Shown one piece after another: positions 51,567 through 59,269 of a DNA stretch of 64,000 nucleotides. The first letter of the stretch is position 1. Every line of letters begins with the position of its first letter. Under the pieces are notes generated by a model, which was not told the DNA's origin, made no database searches, and was given only the letters and a program-made list of their open reading frames with translations. The stretch is from Zoogloea sp041914405 (lineage in GTDB: Bacteria > Pseudomonadota > Gammaproteobacteria > Burkholderiales > Rhodocyclaceae), in NCBI RefSeq assembly GCF_041914405.1, contig NZ_JAYSDK010000021.1, positions 1 to 64,000 on the forward strand, read 5' to 3'. Both the position numbers and the translations under genes were made by a program.

Positions 51567-52634
51567 ATGCATACCCAGAATATCCTCCAGGCCTCCACCA
51601 ACCAGCCCGCTGGCGCCGTGCGCATCGGTTTCAACCATGGCTACGCCTTCGACGGCGACAGCGTCCGCCTCGACGCGGAACTACTGGTCGGCAATCCCGA
51701 CGCCAGCGTTGGCCAGGAATGGGCACTGCAGCTGTGGGCCTGCGAGGCGCCGTTCGCCGGCCAGCCGATCCGCGGCACCAAGGTCGCCGAACTGCCGGTC
51801 GGCCAGCTCGACAGCCTCAACCAGAACTGGGTCAGCGCCTTCACAGCGGCCCTGCCGCCCGCCGGCCAAGCCGAGCACAGCATGGTGCTGGTCCTTGCCA
51901 GCGGCCGCGACGGCCAATTCGATGAAGTGCAGGATTTTGCCAACTTCCCGCGTCCGGAGAGCTTTGCGCAACCGCGCCTGACCGGCACCTCCGGTTTCAG
52001 CCTCGGGGAGCAGAGCGTCGGCCTTCGTGTCGAGGGCCTCGAAAACCCCCGTTCCGCCGACAACCTGAGCGGTACCCTGTCCCTTGAGCTGTGGGCCCTG
52101 GCCGCGCCTTACGTGGCCGGTACGCCCGACGGCGTCCAGCTCGCCGCCGCCGAGCTGTCCCCGCTGGCCGGCCAGCGCAGCTGGCACGACCTCGACCTTA
52201 CCCTGCCGCTGGTCGCCCGCCCCGCCGGCACCTGGCACGTCGCGCTGCTGCTGCGCGAATGGACGGCCGCCGGCTACGCCACCCGCGATTTCGCCAACTT
52301 CTCGCTGCCGGTCAGCTGGGCCGACGTGGCAGCCGCCCAGGCCGTGGAAGCTGAGCCAGCCACCAAGCCGGGCCCCGTGCGCAAGGCCACCGCCAAAGCC
52401 GCGCCGAAGGCCTCCGCGAAGCCTGCCGCCAAGGCCGCTTCTGCCAACACCGCCGGCCGCGTCTCCATCAACGACGCCAGCGCCGCCGAGCTGGCCGCCG
52501 TGAAGGGCCTGCCCACGGCAGCCGCCGCCGCGATCATCGCCGCCCGCCCCTTCAAGACCCTCGACGAGCTGCTCACCGTCAAAGGCATCGGCGCCAAGCT
52601 GCTCGACAAGCTCAAGGGCTATCTGAGCCTGTAA
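51567..52634 (+). CDS. Protein with duplicated beta domain and C-terminal helix-hairpin-helix
   Basis: A 355-residue soluble protein. Residues about 15-125 and 130-245 are two copies of the same beta-rich domain; both end in a DFANF motif (DFANFPRPESF, DFANFSLPVSW) and contain an LxLWA segment. An Ala/Lys/Pro-rich linker (about 255-290) leads to a ComEA-type helix-hairpin-helix (VSINDASAAELAAVKGLP ... LLTVKGIGAKLLDKLKGYL) that should bind DNA. There is no signal peptide. I do not recognise the duplicated domain. Confidence 0.75.
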   Translation: MHTQNILQASTNQPAGAVRIGFNHGYAFDGDSVRLDAELLVGNPDASVGQEWALQLWACEAPFAGQPIRGTKVAELPVGQLDSLNQNWVSAFTAALPPAGQAEHSMVLVLASGRDGQFDEVQDFANFPRPESFAQPRLTGTSGFSLGEQSVGLRVEGLENPRSADNLSGTLSLELWALAAPYVAGTPDGVQLAAAELSPLAGQRSWHDLDLTLPLVARPAGTWHVALLLREWTAAGYATRDFANFSLPVSWADVAAAQAVEAEPATKPGPVRKATAKAAPKASAKPAAKAASANTAGRVSINDASAAELAAVKGLPTAAAAAIIAARPFKTLDELLTVKGIGAKLLDKLKGYLSL

Positions 52635-52691
52635 ATCCCATCGGGGCATCCACCACGGAGCCCCTGCTTGCTCTTCTTTCGAAGCGCCTCT

Positions 52692-52767
52692 GTGGGGGCG
52701 AATTCATTCGCCCTCGGACGTTGGTCACCCTGATCAGCCGATCGCGGGCGAATGAATTCGCCCCTAC
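52692..52767. repeat. Palindromic repeat copy 5 (paired units)
   Basis: Units at 52692-52713 and 52746-52767 face each other across 32 bp. It lies between the convergent helix-hairpin-helix and YgjP-like genes. The CTAC at its right end supplies the stop codon of the YgjP-like gene (TAG on the minus strand, 52764-52766). Confidence 0.9.
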
Positions 52768-53285
52768 GGGGCCCATATGCCCTCGCCAGTGGCCTCCAGC
52801 CAGCACAGCCAAGACCGCACGTCGAACTCGAACTGGTGGTAATCCGGCTCCATTCGACAGCACAGTTGGTAGAAGGCCTTGTCGTGCTGGCGTTCCTTCA
52901 GGTGGGCCAGTTCGTGTACCACGATCATCCGCAGGAACTCCGGCGGCGCCTCGCGGAACAGGTTGGCAACGCGGATCTCCCGCTTGGTCTTGAGCTTGCC
53001 GCCTTGCACCCGCGCCACCGTCGTATGCGTGCCCAGCGCGTTGTGGATGGTCTGCAGCTTGCCGTCGAACGCCACCTTGCTGAGGGGCTCGGCATTGCGC
53101 AGATGGCGCGCCTTCAGCTCTGTCACGTATTCGTAGAGCGCCATATCGCTGCGCACCCCGTGGACCTCCGGGTACTTCTTCAGCAGCAGCGGGCCGAGGC
53201 GGCGCTCCTCCAGTAACTCGCGCACCTGGCCAACCAGATGCTCGGGGTAACCGAAAAGGTATTTGAGGGACACGGGAACGGACAT
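52764..53285 (-). CDS. YgjP-like metallopeptidase (M48/WLM type)
   Basis: A 173-residue protein of the YgjP/SprT-like zinc metallopeptidase group. The zinc motif HELAHL is in FLRMIVVHELAHLKERQHDKAFYQLC (about 120-145), with the third ligand probably His in the following ERQHDKAF. Bacterial members are poorly characterised. ATG 53285 is preferred over the longer frame, which reaches into the divergent operator region. The TAG stop lies in the end of a palindromic repeat. Confidence 0.85.
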   Translation of the reverse strand: MSVPVSLKYLFGYPEHLVGQVRELLEERRLGPLLLKKYPEVHGVRSDMALYEYVTELKARHLRNAEPLSKVAFDGKLQTIHNALGTHTTVARVQGGKLKTKREIRVANLFREAPPEFLRMIVVHELAHLKERQHDKAFYQLCCRMEPDYHQFEFDVRSWLCWLEATGEGIWAP

Positions 53286-53340
53286 CGGCGACGCAAACAA
53301 GACGGAAGGACGCGATTCTAGCGGTTGACGCCGGGTCACT

Positions 53341-53369
53341 TTGATCTTCCGCAATGCGGGGGCTATCCT
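53341..53369 (+). promoter_or_regulatory. Probable promoter of the efflux operon
   Basis: TTGATC at 53341-53346 and TATCCT at 53364-53369 are separated by 17 bp; each matches its consensus at 4 of 6 positions. Transcription would begin near 53376, just before the TetR-type palindrome. Confidence 0.45.
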
Positions 53370-53384
53370 GTCGGCGTAATTTAC

Positions 53385-53398
53385 TGACTGATCAGTCA
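53385..53398. promoter_or_regulatory. TetR-type operator
   Basis: TGACTGATCAGTCA is a perfect 14-bp palindrome, a classical TetR-family binding site, 24 bp upstream of the TolC-like gene and just after the probable transcription start. No tetR-type gene lies in the window, so the regulator would act in trans. Confidence 0.75.
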
Positions 53399-53421
53399 TT
53401 AACTACCCGGCGGAGGATTCG

Positions 53422-54762
53422 ATGAAGGCTCCCCGTTCCCGCCTCACCCATGGCACAGGCCCGCACCGCCTGATGCGGCCGGCACTGCTGGCCGCGTTCC
53501 TCGCTGTCACGCAGCCAGCCTGGTCGGTTGAAACCCTGGACGACGCCTGGCGCCAGGCCCTGTCCGTGGATGCCCGCCTGCGTGCCGCCGACGCGGAAGC
53601 CGATGCGGCCCGCGCCACCCGTGAAGCCGCCCGCGGGCTGGCGCTACCGAAAGCTACCGCCAGCTCCAGCTACACGGTCCTGAACCGGGAACCGGCCGCG
53701 CTGATCGGCCTGCCATCCATCCCCGGCGTCACCCTGCCCAACCAGATGCCGCTATCGGAACGCAGCTACGCGACCCACGCGTTGCAGGCCACGTTGCCGG
53801 TCTACACCGGCGGGCGCATCAGCGCGGCGGTGAATGCCGCCGAAGCCGGCGTGCAGGCCAGCGGCTTCGAGCGCACCCGCAGCGAACAGGCCATCAAGCT
53901 CGATGTCGCCGAGACCTATCTGAACGTCTTGCGGGCGCGCAGCGCACTGGCTGCCTCCGAACGCCACCTGGCAGCCCTCGACGCCCACGCGGCCGATGTG
54001 GCCGAACTGGGCAAGCAAGGCCTGGTGGCCCGCAACGACATCCTGTCGGTGGCCGTCGCGCAGGCCGATGCCCGCCAGCGCCGGACCCAGGCCCGCAATG
54101 CCACCGAACTCGCCGCCGCAGCCTACAACCGCCTGCTCGGCCGCCCGCTCGACAATCCGGTGGACGTCGCCGAACCTGCCGCAAATAGCACCGGCCGCCC
54201 GGATATCGCCGCCCTCGAAGCCCGTGCCCGCGGCCTGCGCCCGGAAATCGCACTGCTCGGCGCCCACGCCGAAGCCACCGACCAAGAAGCCGAGATGGAA
54301 CGCGCCGGCACCCGCCCACAGGTCGGCATCAAGGCCGCGGTGCTGCACGAGGACAACCGCTACCGGGTTAATCAGGACGTGGCCCAGCTGATGGTCGGCG
54401 TGCAGTGGGACCTCTTCGACGGCAACGTGCAGCGCCACCGCGCCGATGCCGCCACGGCCCGCGCCCGCGCCGCCCGCGAGCGCCAGGACGACGCGGCCAG
54501 CCTGATCGCGCTGGAAGTCCGCAAGGAATGGCTGGCCGTCGGTGAGGCCGACGAACGCCTGGCCACCACCCGCACGGCCCTGGCCCAGGCCGACGAGAAC
54601 CTGCGGGTCGCCCGCGACCGCTACCGCAATGGCGTCGGCACCCACACCGAGGTGCTCGACGCGGAAGCCCTGCGCAGCCTCACCGACAGCAACCACTTCA
54701 ACGCCCACTACGATCTCCACCTCGCCCGGCTCCGGCTCAAGAAGGCCGTCGGCGAGCTGTAA
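53422..54762 (+). CDS. TolC-family outer-membrane efflux protein
   Basis: A 446-residue outer-membrane channel. A signal peptide (to about residue 34, AWS) is followed by two repeated halves of barrel and coiled-coil structure (ALQATLPVYTGGRISAAVNAAE; VGVQWDLFDGNVQRHRADAATARARA). It should trimerise and connect to the HlyD-type adaptor encoded next. It is the first gene of the five-gene operon behind the TetR-type operator; 12 bp separate it from the adaptor gene. Confidence 0.9.
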   Translation: MKAPRSRLTHGTGPHRLMRPALLAAFLAVTQPAWSVETLDDAWRQALSVDARLRAADAEADAARATREAARGLALPKATASSSYTVLNREPAALIGLPSIPGVTLPNQMPLSERSYATHALQATLPVYTGGRISAAVNAAEAGVQASGFERTRSEQAIKLDVAETYLNVLRARSALAASERHLAALDAHAADVAELGKQGLVARNDILSVAVAQADARQRRTQARNATELAAAAYNRLLGRPLDNPVDVAEPAANSTGRPDIAALEARARGLRPEIALLGAHAEATDQEAEMERAGTRPQVGIKAAVLHEDNRYRVNQDVAQLMVGVQWDLFDGNVQRHRADAATARARAARERQDDAASLIALEVRKEWLAVGEADERLATTRTALAQADENLRVARDRYRNGVGTHTEVLDAEALRSLTDSNHFNAHYDLHLARLRLKKAVGEL

Positions 54763-54774
54763 CGGGAGCCCGCC

Positions 54775-55842
54775 ATGCGATTCGACAAGAAGAACCTCCT
54801 GATCGGCCTGGTGGCCGTGGCCGTCGTCGGCGGCGGCATCTGGGCGTGGCAGCGCTTTGCCGGCAGCGGCGCGCTGCCGGAAGGCCTGATCCAGGCCAAC
54901 GGCCGCATCGAGGGCGACCACACGACGGTGGCCAGCAAGCTGGCCGGGCGCATCGCTGCGCTGAAGGTGCGCGAGGGCGACGCCGTGCAGGCCGGCCAGA
55001 TACTGGCCCAGCTCGAAGACACCCAGCTCGCCGCTAAACAGCAGCAGGCCGACGCCGCAGTCGCGACGATCGCAGCCCAGTTGCAGGCCGCCCGCGCCCA
55101 GCTGGCCATCGCCCGCCGCGAAGTGCCGCTGGCCGAAGCCAGCGCCGACGCCGTGCTCGCCAAGGCCCGTGCCGCCGAGGCCCAAGCCGCCAAGGATGCC
55201 CGGCGCTTCGACGAACTGGCCGAACGCGGTACCGTCGAACCCCGCCGTGCCGAGCAGATGCGCCTCGCCCACACCGCCGCCCAGGCCGACCTGCGCCAGG
55301 CCGAGCAGAGCCTCAGCGCCGCCCACCTCGGCCACGACAAGGTGAAAGCCCGCGAGAACGACGTTGCCGCGCTGGAAGCCGGCCTGCGCCAGGCCGAAGC
55401 GGCGGCGAAGGAAGTCGCCAGCCTGGTGGATGACCTCAGCCTGCGCGCGCCGACCGGCGGCGTGATCCTCACCCGCCTGCGCGAAGCGGGCGAGATGGTT
55501 GCCGCCGGCACGCCCATCTTCGACCTGGTGGACCTCGACAAGCTCTACCTCAAGGTCTATGTGCCCGAAAAGCAGATTGGCCAGCTGCACCTCGGCCTGC
55601 CGGCCCAGGTGTATACCGACGCCTTCCCGGACAAGGCCTTTCCCGCAACCACGCGCTACATCGCGTCCCAGGCCGAATTCACGCCGAAGGAAGTGCAGAC
55701 CCCCGACGAACGGGTCAAGCTGACCTACGCGGTAAAGCTCTACTTCGACGCCAACCCCGAACACCGCCTGACCCCGGGCGTGCCCGCCGACGCGGTGATC
55801 CGCTGGCGGGACAGCGTGCCCTGGCAAGCCCCGCGCTGGTAA
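54775..55842 (+). CDS. HlyD-family membrane-fusion adaptor, YbhG type
   Basis: A 355-residue periplasmic adaptor. An N-terminal membrane anchor (10-28: LIGLVAVAVVGGGIWAW) is followed by the lipoyl half-motif GRIEGDHTTVASKLAGRI, a long Ala/Gln/Glu-rich coiled coil (about 95-220) and the second lipoyl half with LRAPTGGVILTRLREAGEMV. It bridges the inner-membrane permeases and the outer-membrane channel. Order and composition match YbhG of the YbhGFSR drug/ion exporter. Confidence 0.9.
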   Translation: MRFDKKNLLIGLVAVAVVGGGIWAWQRFAGSGALPEGLIQANGRIEGDHTTVASKLAGRIAALKVREGDAVQAGQILAQLEDTQLAAKQQQADAAVATIAAQLQAARAQLAIARREVPLAEASADAVLAKARAAEAQAAKDARRFDELAERGTVEPRRAEQMRLAHTAAQADLRQAEQSLSAAHLGHDKVKARENDVAALEAGLRQAEAAAKEVASLVDDLSLRAPTGGVILTRLREAGEMVAAGTPIFDLVDLDKLYLKVYVPEKQIGQLHLGLPAQVYTDAFPDKAFPATTRYIASQAEFTPKEVQTPDERVKLTYAVKLYFDANPEHRLTPGVPADAVIRWRDSVPWQAPRW

Positions 55843-55850
55843 CGCAGACC

Positions 55851-57896
55851 ATGTCCGCACCGGCGATCCGCGTCGAAGGCTTCATCAAGCGCTACGGCAA
55901 GCGCGTGGCCGCCGACGGTCTGGCGCTGACGGTGCAGCGCGGCGAGATCTACGGTCTGGTCGGCGCCGACGGGGCCGGCAAGTCCAGCCTGATGAAATCG
56001 GTGGCCGGCGTGCTGGCCCACGACGGCGGCACGGTGGAAGTCTTCGGCACCGTCATCGACTCCGAGCGGGCCGCCGAGAAGGTCAAGCAACGCATCGGCT
56101 TTCTGCCCCAAGGGCTGGGCCTCAACCTCTACCCGGACCTGTCCATCGAGGAGAACGTGGATTTCTTCGGCCGCCTGCGCGGCGTGCCGGGCGCGGAGCT
56201 GGCCGAGCGCAAGAACATGCTCCTCGGCATGACCCGCCTCGACGCCTTCCGCAGCCGCCCGATGCGCCAGCTGTCCGGCGGCATGAAGCAGAAGCTCGGG
56301 CTGGTGTGCACGCTGATCCACGAACCCGAGCTGGTGATCCTCGACGAGCCGACCACCGGCGTCGATCCGGTGTCGCGCCGGGACTTCTGGGCCATCCTCG
56401 GCAAGCTGCTGGAGGAAAAAGGCATCACCGCGCTGGTGTCCACCGCCTATCTGGACGAAGCCGACCGCTTCCACCGCGTGTCCCTGTTCCACGAAGGCAA
56501 GGTGATGGGCGAAGGCACGCCGGCCGAACTGATCGCCCGCGTGCCCGGCACCCTCGCCCTGTTCCGCGCCGAACCCCAGGCCGACGCGCTGCCGCGCCTG
56601 AAAGCGCAGTTTCCGCAGACCGAAGCGATGGGCGCCTGGCTGCGGGTGTTTGCCGAAGGGCTGACCCCGGAACAAGCCCGCGCAGCCGTGGAGATGTGCC
56701 TGAGAACGCCCACCCCTCCTCCCACAGTGGGGTCGAATTCATTCGACCTGGGAGGCACATCGACGGACCGCGGGCGAATAAATTCGACCCCACAGGAATG
56801 CCTGCAGCAAAGCACCATCCACCTCAGCGACTGGTTCGCCCGTGAGCCCGAACTGGAGGACGTTTTCGTCGCCATGCTACGCGAGCGGGGGGCACGACTC
56901 GACACCAGCCTGCCCGCCGACGCAGCCGCCGCCGCGCCGACCTCGACGCTGGCCATCGAAGCCACCGGCCTGACCCGTGTCTTCGGCGACTTCCGCGCCG
57001 CCGACGCGGTCAGCTTCGCGGTCCCCCAGGGCGAGATCTTCGGCCTGCTCGGCGCCAACGGGGCCGGCAAGACCACGGTGATCAAGATGCTCACCGGCAT
57101 CCTCAAGCCCTCGTCGGGCGCCGGCCGGGTCGCCGGTGCCGACATGCGCAGCGCCGGGCTGGCGATCAAGGAACGCATTGGCTATATGAGCCAGGCCTTC
57201 TCCCTGTACCACGACCTGTCGGTGGTCGAGAACATCCGCCTGTACGCCGGCATCTACGGCCTCGACGACCGCCGCGCGCGCCAGCGCAGCGACTGGGTGA
57301 TCGGCATGGCCGGCCTGGCCGGCTTCGAGAACGACGCCGCTGGCCGCCTTCCGATGGGCCTGCGCCAGCGCCTGGCCCTCGGCTGCGCGCTGGTCCATGA
57401 ACCGCGCGTGCTGTTCCTCGACGAGCCCACCTCCGGCGTCGATCCGATCGGCCGGCGCATGTTCTGGGACATCCTGTTCCACCTGTCGCGGCGCGAAGGC
57501 GTGGCGATCCTGGTGACCACCCACTACATGAGCGAGGCCGAGCACTGCGACCATCTGGCCCTGATGTTCGCCGGCCGCGTCGTCGCCGACGCCTCGCCGG
57601 AGGCCATGAAGCAGGAGCTGATCACCAGCGCCGGCCAGTTGCTGGAGCTGCGCGTCGACCGCCCGGTGCCGGCCCAGAACGCGCTGCGCGATGCCGGCTT
57701 CGCCAACGTGGCGCTGCACGGGCGCGCCGTGCACCTGCTGTCGCGCGATGCCGACACCGACCGCGAACGCCTGCCGGCCCTGCTCGACAAGGCAGGCATC
57801 GTAGTGCAATCGGTGGGCCTGCGCCCGCTGTCGATGGAGGACGTCTTCGTACAGCGCATCACCGCGCTGGAAGACGCCGGACGGAGACCAGCATGA
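55851..57896 (+). CDS. Double ABC ATPase, YbhF type, carrying a repeat insertion
   Basis: A 681-residue protein with two ATPase domains. The first has a Walker A-like GADGAGKSS, LSGGMKQKLG and LVILDEPTTGVDP; the second has GANGAGKTT, MGLRQRLALG in place of a canonical signature, and VLFLDEPTSGVDP. It energises the two permeases encoded after it. Between the domains, residues about 285-318 are encoded by a palindromic repeat copy plus flanking bases: the frame remains open, adding 34 residues (RTPTPPPTVGSNSFDL...) that have no counterpart in the family. Confidence 0.9.
   Translation: MSAPAIRVEGFIKRYGKRVAADGLALTVQRGEIYGLVGADGAGKSSLMKSVAGVLAHDGGTVEVFGTVIDSERAAEKVKQRIGFLPQGLGLNLYPDLSIEENVDFFGRLRGVPGAELAERKNMLLGMTRLDAFRSRPMRQLSGGMKQKLGLVCTLIHEPELVILDEPTTGVDPVSRRDFWAILGKLLEEKGITALVSTAYLDEADRFHRVSLFHEGKVMGEGTPAELIARVPGTLALFRAEPQADALPRLKAQFPQTEAMGAWLRVFAEGLTPEQARAAVEMCLRTPTPPPTVGSNSFDLGGTSTDRGRINSTPQECLQQSTIHLSDWFAREPELEDVFVAMLRERGARLDTSLPADAAAAAPTSTLAIEATGLTRVFGDFRAADAVSFAVPQGEIFGLLGANGAGKTTVIKMLTGILKPSSGAGRVAGADMRSAGLAIKERIGYMSQAFSLYHDLSVVENIRLYAGIYGLDDRRARQRSDWVIGMAGLAGFENDAAGRLPMGLRQRLALGCALVHEPRVLFLDEPTSGVDPIGRRMFWDILFHLSRREGVAILVTTHYMSEAEHCDHLALMFAGRVVADASPEAMKQELITSAGQLLELRVDRPVPAQNALRDAGFANVALHGRAVHLLSRDADTDRERLPALLDKAGIVVQSVGLRPLSMEDVFVQRITALEDAGRRPA
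56727..56793. repeat. Palindromic repeat copy 6, inside the ATPase gene
   Basis: Units at 56727-56748 and 56772-56793, with the variant core GGGTCGAATTCATTCGACC. TGCCTG occurs at 56697-56702 and again at 56799-56804, flanking the insert. Removing 102 bp (one TGCCTG copy and everything between) leaves EMCLQQSTIHLSDW in frame. Confidence 0.9.
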
Positions 57897-58114
57897 GCGC
57901 CCGATTGAGCCACCACACCAACCTCGCCTGTGGGGGGGGGGGGATTATAGCCCCCGCGGGGGGGTGGGACCCGCGGGGGGCGGGAAAAGAAACCCCCCCA
58001 ACACCACCCCAACCGCGCCTGTGGGGGCGAATTCAGCCGCCCGCGGCGCTTGTGTTGCCCGCGAAGGGCGAATGAATTCGCCCCCACAAGAGCCACCAGG
58101 AATGCGCGACGACC
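57897..58114. other. 218-bp gap in the efflux operon with repeat copy 7 and a G-tract
   Basis: This gap interrupts an operon whose other junctions are 3-12 bp or overlaps. It contains a run of 12 G (57932-57943), G/C-rich low-complexity sequence and a palindromic repeat pair. GAGCCACCA at 57907-57915 is repeated at 58090-58098. An ATG overlapping the ATPase stop (57893) is in the frame of the permease but now runs into a stop in the insert. Confidence 0.8.
58021..58087. repeat. Palindromic repeat copy 7 (paired units)
   Basis: Units at 58021-58042 (with a changed arm, GAATTCAGCCGCCC) and 58066-58087 (intact). It lies in the ATPase-permease gap, inside the segment flanked by GAGCCACCA direct repeats. 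Confidence 0.88.
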
Positions 58115-59269
58115 ATGAACCGCCAACGCATCGTCGCCCTAGCCTGGAAGGAATGGCGCGAGATCATCCGCGACCGCCTGTTCTTCGCGCTGGCCTTCGT
58201 CGTGCCGGCCATGCTGATGCTGCTGTTCGGCTTCGGCCTGACGCTGGACGTGGAAAACCTGCCCTTCGCGGTGGTCGATTACGACAAGACCGCCGCCAGC
58301 CGCGACTACGCCTACCGTTTCATCTCCTCGCGCTACTTCGCCTTCCAGGGCTACGCCGCCGACGAGCACGACGTGGACGCGCTGCTCGCCGACAACAAGG
58401 TGCGCATGGTGCTGGTGATCCCCCCGCGCTTCGACGAACGCCTGGGGCGCGGCGAACCGGCGCCGGTGCAGGTACTGATCGACGGCACCTTCCCGGAACG
58501 CACCCAGACCAGCATGGGCTACGTGACGGCGATAAACAGCGCGGTGAGCCTCGACAACATGACCCACGCCCTGTCCCGCGTACGCGGCATTCCGCTCGCC
58601 GAGGCGCGCCAGCGGGTCCAGCCGGTCAAGCTGGAGGTGCGCTACCTCTACAACCAAAGCGTGAAGAGCATCTGGTCGCTGGCGCCCAAGCTGATCATGC
58701 TGATCATGATGCTGTCGCCGCCCTTCCTCACCGCAGTCGGCGTGGTGCGCGAGAAGGAGTCCGGCTCGATCTTCAACATCTACTCGTCCACCGTGTCACC
58801 GGGCGAATTCCTGCTCGGCAAGCTGGCGCCCTACGTGGCGATCTCCATCGCCAACGCAATGTTCCTGTGGCTGCTCGCCACCTGGCTGTTCGGCGCGCCT
58901 TTCAAGGGCGACCCGCTGTTCTTCGCCTTCGCCACGGTGCTCTACGTGATCTGCACCACCGGCATCGGGCTGGTGATCTCGATGCTGGTGCAAACCCAGG
59001 TGGCCGCGATGATCGTCGCCAGCATCGTCAGCATCATCCCGGCGGTGCTCTACTCCGGCGTGCTGCTGCCGCTGCCCTCCCTGTCGCCGGCGGCATCGAT
59101 GCTGGCCCACGCACTGCCACCGATGTACTACACCAACATCGTCGTCGGCTGCTTCCTGAAGGCGGTGAGCTGGCACGCCCTGTGGCTCGAGGTACTGGTG
59201 CTGGCCGCCTACGCGGTGGGCCTGTTCGGGCTGGGCTACCTGCTGTTCACCAAGAGGCCGAGATCATGA
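58115..59269 (+). CDS. ABC-2 permease 1 of the efflux operon, YbhS type
   Basis: A 384-residue permease: an N-terminal helix (about 20-40), a large periplasmic domain (40-170) and five C-terminal helices. Typical segments are WKEWREIIRDRLFFALAFVVPAMLMLLFGFGL and VVREKESGSIFNIYSSTVSPGEFLLGK. The current start is ATG 58115. An older start at 57893, overlapping the ATPase stop, was separated by the repeat insertion; it would give 13 additional N-terminal residues (MSARLSHQECATT). It overlaps the next gene by 4 bp. Confidence 0.9.
   Translation: MNRQRIVALAWKEWREIIRDRLFFALAFVVPAMLMLLFGFGLTLDVENLPFAVVDYDKTAASRDYAYRFISSRYFAFQGYAADEHDVDALLADNKVRMVLVIPPRFDERLGRGEPAPVQVLIDGTFPERTQTSMGYVTAINSAVSLDNMTHALSRVRGIPLAEARQRVQPVKLEVRYLYNQSVKSIWSLAPKLIMLIMMLSPPFLTAVGVVREKESGSIFNIYSSTVSPGEFLLGKLAPYVAISIANAMFLWLLATWLFGAPFKGDPLFFAFATVLYVICTTGIGLVISMLVQTQVAAMIVASIVSIIPAVLYSGVLLPLPSLSPAASMLAHALPPMYYTNIVVGCFLKAVSWHALWLEVLVLAAYAVGLFGLGYLLFTKRPRS

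Noticed and set aside
53752..55860. 702-codon minus-strand open frame
   Set aside because: It is antisense to the TolC-like and HlyD-like genes, has Gly/Val/His-rich shadow composition and no recognisable domain.
57964..59265. Upstream extension of the second permease frame
   Set aside because: The 434 codons before ATG 59266 are a frame-shifted shadow of the first permease; the true start overlaps its stop codon.
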